Positions 42,879 through 47,000 of a DNA stretch of 47,000 nucleotides are shown piece after piece (within the stretch, counting starts at the first letter, position 1; each line of letters opens with the position of its first letter). The position numbers and the translations under genes are program-made. The stretch is from an uncultured Oscillospiraceae bacterium (GTDB taxonomy: Bacteria > Bacillota > Clostridia > Oscillospirales > Oscillospiraceae). The notes under the pieces were generated by a model that ran no database searches, was not told the origin of the DNA, and saw only the letters and a list, made by a program, of their open reading frames with translations. The DNA lies in the NCBI GenBank assembly GCA_934661735.1, contig CAKUJN010000004.1, positions 1 through 47,000 of the forward strand, written 5' to 3'.

Positions 42879-44678
42879 ATGATCAATCATTTCTGCAAGA
42901 AGCCGCTGTGGGAGTGCTCCGCAGCGCTGTCGGCTGTCGCCATGGGCAATATTCCGGCGGAAACTGTCATCCTGAACGCAAAGCTGATCAATGTGTGCAC
43001 CCATGAAATTGAGGAAAACGTCGGCGTGGCAATCCATTCCGGCCGCGTGGCGCTGGTCGGCGATGCGTCGCACTGCATCGGCGAGGGCACGCGCGTCATC
43101 GACGCCGCAGGGAGCTATATTGCCCCTGGACTGATGGACGGGCATATGCATGTGGAATCGTCGATGCTTTCGGTGCGCGAATACGCGCGGGCGGTTATTC
43201 CGCACGGCACGACCGGCATTTATTATGACTCGCATGAGATCTGCAACGTGCTGGGGCTGGACGGCGTCAATCTGATGGCCGCCGACGCCGAGCGCACGCC
43301 GCTCAAAGCGATGCTGACAACGCCGTCGTGCGTCCCCGCTGTGCCTGGCTTTGAGGATTCCGGCGCGGAGATTACCTCGCGTGATATTGCAAATGAAATG
43401 CGCCGAGACGTGACGGTCGGTCTTGGTGAAATGATGAATTTCCCAGGTATCCTCGGCTCGAATCCCGAGACGCACGCGATTACCGGCGAGACGCTCAAGG
43501 CGGGGAAAATCGTCACCGGACACTATTCCATTCCCGATACCGGCCGCGGACTTGAGGCGTATATTGCCAGCGGCGTGCGCTGCTGTCATGAGTCCACGCG
43601 CGCGGAGGACGCGCTGGAGAAAATGCGGCGCGGCATGTACGCCATGATGCGCGAGGGCTCGGCGTGGCACGATCTGAAGGTCGTCGTCAAGGCAATCACC
43701 GAGCATAAAATCGATACGCGCTTTGCCGTCATGATCTCTGATGATACGCACCCGTTCACGCTTCTGCGCGACGGCCATCTGGACCACATTGTCCGCCGCG
43801 CCATTGAGGAGGGCGTCGATCCCGTCACGGCGGTGCAGATGGTGACGATCAACTGCGCGCAGTGCTTCCAGATGGACCATGAGCTCGGCTCCATCGCGCC
43901 TGGCAAGTGCGCGGATATCATCTTTGTGGACCGGCTTGATCAATTCCATGTCACGCGCGTGATGATCGACGGCGAGGTCGTCGCCGAAAACGGGAAGATG
44001 TGCGTGGAATTCGAGCCGACCAACTATCCGGATTTCGCCATGCACACCATGCACGTCGGCGAGACAATCACGCCCGAGACGTTCCGCATTCCGACGGAAA
44101 AGAAGGGTACCGCCACGGTGCGCGTGATGGAGATCATTCCGGCGCGCGTCGGCGACTATGAGCGGCATGTGCGCCTGAAGGTACACGATGGCTGTCTGGA
44201 ATCGGACGTTTCCCAGGACGTTCTCAAGGCGTTTGTGTTTGAGCGGCACAACAACACCGGCAAACACGGCGTCGGCTTTGTCAAGGGCTTCCATATCACG
44301 CGCGGCGCGATGGCCTCGACGGTTGCGCACGACGCGCACAACCTGCTGGTCATCGGCACGAACGACGCCGACATGGCGCTTGCGGCCAACACACTGATCG
44401 AATGCGGCGGCGGCATGTGCGCCGTGCAGGACGGAAAGGTGCTCGGCTGCGTGCCGCTGCCGCTGGCCGGTCTGATGAATCCGCGCCCCTGCGAGGAGAT
44501 GAGCGAACTGGTCGAAGGCCTCGGCGCGGCGTGGGAGCAGATCGGCTGCGATATCGTCTCTCCGTTCATGACGATGGCGCTGATCCCGCTGGCCTGCCTG
44601 CCGGAGCTGCGTCTGACCGACAGAGGACTGGTTGACTGCACAAAATTCTGCTTTACACAGCTGGAGGTTGCAGAATAA
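42879..44678 (+). CDS. ade: Adenine deaminase
   Basis: Protein of 599 residues of the metal-dependent amidohydrolase superfamily that converts adenine to hypoxanthine and ammonia. The metal site begins with GLMDGHMHVESSM; the C-terminal adenine-deaminase domain has FERHNNTGKHGVGFVKGF and VAHDAHNLLVIGTND, both typical. The ATG at 42879 is preceded by AAAGG; a GTG twelve codons earlier lacks a binding site. The gene stands alone, with an operator-like palindrome over its promoter and two terminators behind it. No purine riboswitch was found in the leader. Confidence 0.92.
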   Translation: MINHFCKKPLWECSAALSAVAMGNIPAETVILNAKLINVCTHEIEENVGVAIHSGRVALVGDASHCIGEGTRVIDAAGSYIAPGLMDGHMHVESSMLSVREYARAVIPHGTTGIYYDSHEICNVLGLDGVNLMAADAERTPLKAMLTTPSCVPAVPGFEDSGAEITSRDIANEMRRDVTVGLGEMMNFPGILGSNPETHAITGETLKAGKIVTGHYSIPDTGRGLEAYIASGVRCCHESTRAEDALEKMRRGMYAMMREGSAWHDLKVVVKAITEHKIDTRFAVMISDDTHPFTLLRDGHLDHIVRRAIEEGVDPVTAVQMVTINCAQCFQMDHELGSIAPGKCADIIFVDRLDQFHVTRVMIDGEVVAENGKMCVEFEPTNYPDFAMHTMHVGETITPETFRIPTEKKGTATVRVMEIIPARVGDYERHVRLKVHDGCLESDVSQDVLKAFVFERHNNTGKHGVGFVKGFHITRGAMASTVAHDAHNLLVIGTNDADMALAANTLIECGGGMCAVQDGKVLGCVPLPLAGLMNPRPCEEMSELVEGLGAAWEQIGCDIVSPFMTMALIPLACLPELRLTDRGLVDCTKFCFTQLEVAE

Positions 44679-44686
44679 AGCCTTTC

Positions 44687-44713
44687 AAAGGGCCGCCGGA
44701 AGGCGGTCCTTTT
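44687..44713 (+). terminator. Rho-independent terminator of ade
   Basis: An 11-bp stem (44687-44697 with 44702-44712, including G-U pairs) with a 4-nt loop runs into TTTT, 8 nt after the ade stop. Confidence 0.8.
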
Positions 44714-44732
44714 CTGCGGCGTTCCGCGCCGG

Positions 44733-44768
44733 ATGAAAAAACGCAGCGCCTGTGCGCTGCATTTTTCA
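44733..44768. terminator. Second, bidirectional terminator-like hairpin
   Basis: GATGAAAAA-AC-GCAGCGC pairs with GCGCTGC-A-TTTTTCAT around a CTGT loop (core stem 44743-44749 and 44754-44760). Confidence 0.65.
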
Positions 44769-44826
44769 TAATTTCTGCAACAAAACGCGGCAAAACCGCA
44801 TCTATATCAGCGAGAATTCTCAAAAA

Positions 44827-44844
44827 GCGGCGGGCCTCCGCCGC
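44827..44844 (+). promoter_or_regulatory. GC-only hairpin just before the sigma-factor ribosome binding site
   Basis: GCGGCGG (44827-44833) and CCGCCGC (44838-44844) form a 7-bp stem with a 4-nt loop, ending 7 nt before AGGAGG. It has no T run, so a role in translation rather than termination is more likely. Confidence 0.45.
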
Positions 44845-44865
44845 GTGAAACAGGAGGGATACGCT

Positions 44866-45453
44866 ATCGAACAACAGGAATTGACGCGAGGCACAGACGC
44901 GGAACTGGTCGCGGCGCTGCGCAGAGGAAAGCGGAGCGCGCTGGAACAGGCCATTTCGCGCTATGGCGCGTATGTCGCGGCCGTCGTCACGGCGCAGCTC
45001 GGCTCCGGCGCGCTGCGGGAGGATGTGGAGGAGCTTGCTTCCGACGTCTTTCTGACGCTCTGGAAGAACCGGACGGCGCTGAAAACCGAGCGCCTGCGCG
45101 GCTGGCTCGGTACGGTTGCGCGGAATACGGCGCGCGGTTTCCTGCGGAAAAACGGAGCTGCGCCGCAGGTGCTTCCGGCCGAGGACTATCTGTGCGTGCA
45201 GGACGAGCAAGCGCCGCGGCTGCTTGCGCAGCAGGAGCGGCAGGCGCTTGTCCGCAGGCTGCTGGATACGCTGGAGGCGCAGGACCGTGAGATTTTTCTG
45301 CGCTATTACTACTATAACCAGACCACGGCGGCCATTGCCGCGCAAATGCAGATGACGGACAGCACCGTGCGCAGCCGCCTGCTGCGCGGCCGGAAGCGTC
45401 TGCGGGAATTACTGGAGCAAGGAGGGTACAGTCTTGAAGATTCTGATTTCTGA
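44866..45453 (+). CDS. ECF-type RNA polymerase sigma factor
   Basis: Protein of about 195 residues. Region 2 (about residues 10-80) includes DVEELASDVFLTLWKN and RGWLGTVARNTA; region 4 near the C-terminus includes LDTLEAQDREIFLRYYYY and a helix-turn-helix AQMQMTDSTVRSRLLRGRKRL. The start is uncertain: a strong AGGAGG (44852-44857) sits 8 nt before an in-frame ATC at 44866, and no ATG is near. GTG 44845 (no binding site) and TTG 44881 (too far from it) are the alternatives. Its last 20 nt overlap the next gene, its probable anti-sigma partner. Confidence 0.88.
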   Translation: MEQQELTRGTDAELVAALRRGKRSALEQAISRYGAYVAAVVTAQLGSGALREDVEELASDVFLTLWKNRTALKTERLRGWLGTVARNTARGFLRKNGAAPQVLPAEDYLCVQDEQAPRLLAQQERQALVRRLLDTLEAQDREIFLRYYYYNQTTAAIAAQMQMTDSTVRSRLLRGRKRLRELLEQGGYSLEDSDF

Positions 45454-46318
45454 TTTGCTGGACGGCTATGAGGAAAACGAGCTTTCTCTGCCGGCAGCCA
45501 GCCGCGTTACCAACGCGGCGATTACGCGGCGCACGATGAAAAAGCTGGACGCGCAGCGGAGACACCGCCCTGCGGCGCTGGTGCTGATCGCGGCGGCGCT
45601 GATCGCGCTGTTCTGCGGCGCAAGCGCGGTGGTCCATATTGTGACGCTCAACAAAACGACGCCGCGAGAGGAGACGGTCGTCATAGGCGCGAGGAACGAC
45701 GACGGCACATTCACGCCGGAAGCAATTACCGTCAAAGCGCCCGACGGCACGACCAGCGCGCGCTTTGACGGCGCGGCGGCTGTGGACAATCCCATGCTGG
45801 TCGGCTTCCGCGCGGGCTGGCTCCCTGATTCGGTCGGCGAGCCGTTCATCAGCTCGCTCCGCGACCAGATGAACTGGGACAACATTACGATTCCGGAGGG
45901 GAGCAGCCTGACGGAGGGCGATCTGGTCAGCATCGATATCTATCACGCATCCAGAGTCAGCGAGGCATATGAGCGGGCCAGCCCACAGTCCGGACGCAGC
46001 TATTCCATCAACGCGTATTCGGCGACCAGCGTTGCCGACGCCGACGTGATTCTCCTCGGCAGCAACGCCGAAACCGTCAAAACGGGGATCATCGGCCAGT
46101 TTCAGGCGACATGGGTCAGTATGCACTATGACAGCGGCGAGGTTTCGCTAAACGCGCTGCTGCTGTTCGATGAAGCATCCGGCGGCGTGGTCACCATTTC
46201 CGGCGGACTTCAGTTTGAGGTCTATGAAAAAATTGCCGAGAACCTGGAACTGATCGTCACGGACATTCCGGCTGTGGATACCGGCAGAACGTTCCAGTTC
46301 TCCGGCGCGCTCGGGTGA
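45434..46318 (+). CDS. Membrane-anchored protein, probable anti-sigma factor
   Basis: Protein of 294 residues. A cytoplasmic N-terminus of about 46 residues is followed by one membrane segment (about 47-69, ALVLIAAALIALFCGASAVV) and an extracytoplasmic domain of about 225 residues I do not recognise. It uses a TTG start with GGAGGG 7 nt upstream, inside the end of the sigma-factor gene, so the two are translationally coupled. Coupling and topology suggest it holds the ECF sigma factor at the membrane; no conserved zinc-binding anti-sigma motif is visible, so this is inference. Confidence 0.7.
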   Translation: MKILISDLLDGYEENELSLPAASRVTNAAITRRTMKKLDAQRRHRPAALVLIAAALIALFCGASAVVHIVTLNKTTPREETVVIGARNDDGTFTPEAITVKAPDGTTSARFDGAAAVDNPMLVGFRAGWLPDSVGEPFISSLRDQMNWDNITIPEGSSLTEGDLVSIDIYHASRVSEAYERASPQSGRSYSINAYSATSVADADVILLGSNAETVKTGIIGQFQATWVSMHYDSGEVSLNALLLFDEASGGVVTISGGLQFEVYEKIAENLELIVTDIPAVDTGRTFQFSGALG

Positions 46319-46342
46319 GGCTGCGCGTTCTGCGCCATATCC

Positions 46343-47000
46343 TGTAGGGGCGGGCGACTCTGCCCGTCCCTTTTGTCCGATTTCACCGAAACTGCCTTTT
46401 TTGCAGTTACACTGTGACTGTTGCTTCGCAGACCTACTTTTTCTGTCTTGCCAGAAAAAGTAGGCAAAAAGATGCGCTTGAGACGCGTTATATTGCGCGC
46501 TGCCGCGCGCGAATTTTTGGCCGCTCCGCGCGGCCTGAACGCCCTCTTCGGGCGCAGAATTGCAACTATTCCGATGGCTTTCGGTTCCGGCAAGTGTACT
46601 ACACTCAGAAAACGACAGTCAGGAGCGATTTCGATTCTACTCATTTCCGGAATACTCGGCGGCGGGCCGATGTGGGCATCGGCCCCTACAAACGTATGTG
46701 AAAAACAAACAGGGCAGACGACCATGTCCGCCCTTACAAATATGCTGCACCACCGGCGAATATGCAGATGGCCTGCCATTTCCACGGCAGTGTGTTTTTC
46801 CATCTTCTTGCGCGGCAACTGTTTCCGATGCGAGCGTTGTCACCACGCAGGCGGCGCTGTAGTCTAGTTTTGTAGAAAGTTTCCCGTGTGTTGGCCGCAG
46901 CATCCTTCTACGGGCTTATTCAGTGGCTTGCGGTACAATCCGATCCGCGTCCAGCGCCTCTTTTTGCCCACTTTTTCTGGCAAGGCAGAAAAAGTGGGTC
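46343..47000. repeat. Modular inverted intergenic element, copy D (cut by the window end)
   Basis: No credible gene. Order: edge TGTAGGGGC (46343), left outer arm (46382-46432), hairpin CCTACTTTTTCTG/CAGAAAAAGTAGG (46433-46464), inner arm type I (46465-46660, ACGCGTTATATTGCGCGC at 46483-46500), the central GGCCGATG/CATCGGCC hairpin (about 46665-46685), inner arm type II in reverse (CACCACGCAGGCGGCGCTG at 46841-46859), and hairpin CCCACTTTTTCTG/CAGAAAAAGTGGG (46967-46998). The right outer arm would start at the window end. The type order I-II equals copy C and is mirrored in copy A. Confidence 0.8.
46345..46374 (+). terminator. Terminator of the sigma/anti-sigma operon, repeat-edge type
   Basis: GGGGCGGGC (46347-46355) pairs with GCCCGTCCC (46362-46370), one G-U pair, loop GACTCT, followed by TTTTG. 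It forms the left edge of element copy D. Confidence 0.65.

Noticed and set aside
18081..47000. CRISPR array or insertion sequence as explanation for the repeats
   Set aside because: There are no regularly spaced short repeats with spacers and no transposase gene or remnant; target-site duplications could not be identified.

Overview
The window is a compact, GC-rich chromosomal segment of a spore-forming low-GC-phylum relative (Bacillota, class Clostridia), most likely from the Oscillospirales (Oscillospiraceae/Ruminococcaceae-like gut bacteria). The reasons are the gene orders tig-clpP-clpX-lon-ysxC, lepB-rbgA-rnhB, cmk-plsC-(ispH-rpsA fusion) and scpA-scpB-DUF2953-gerW-dacF-rluB, strong AGGAGG ribosome binding sites, several TTG starts, a perfect CIRCE operator and a GerW sporulation protein. 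No tRNA, rRNA, CRISPR array or transposase was found. The lineage is an inference from content, not from a search.

Layout. 1-1135: end of a peptide/nickel-type ABC transporter permease pair. 1299-5157: a small cluster with an unusual alpha/beta-hydrolase + condensation-type acyltransferase fusion, a zinc-ribbon membrane protein and a divergent AraC regulator. 5283-11266: seven genes that all overlap end to start (lepB, rbgA, rnhB, yraN, dipeptidase, thrC, metallophosphoesterase). 11423-17968: protein-quality-control block (trigger factor, ClpP, ClpX, Lon, YsxC). 18810-24801: envelope-polymer block (O-antigen-ligase-like protein, DUF4330, a glycosyltransferase-CsaB pyruvyltransferase fusion and a TuaH-like glycosyltransferase). 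25005-30041: amidohydrolase, CIRCE-controlled htpG, ABC-F ATPase. 30858-36696: GNAT, then the operon rpiR / flavoprotein / cmk / plsC / ispH-rpsA. 36859-41870: operon S2P protease / scpA / scpB / DUF2953 / gerW / dacF / rluB. 42879-46318: adenine deaminase, then an ECF sigma factor with its probable membrane anti-sigma partner.

The most striking structure is not a gene. Four large intergenic islands (about 17976-18805, 30060-30857, 41951-42770 and 46343-window end) carry the same modular, imperfectly palindromic element of about 0.65-0.8 kb. Each has outer arms, a pair of hairpins whose stems differ between copies by compensatory base changes, two inner arms of two recognisable types, and a central GGCCGATG...CATCGGCC hairpin. 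Its outer edges are Rho-independent terminators placed a few bases after the stop codons of neighbouring genes, and at least five transcription units in this window end in such an edge. A shrunken copy holding only the two outer arms lies at 24849-24977. I do not recognise it as a named repeat family; it contains no credible protein-coding gene.

Other points worth attention are an internal ribosome binding site that could release free ribosomal protein S1 from the IspH-S1 fusion, CIRCE control of htpG, a sigma-factor gene whose Shine-Dalgarno sequence faces an ATC codon, and the divergent promoter with symmetric operator-like repeats in the acyltransferase cluster.
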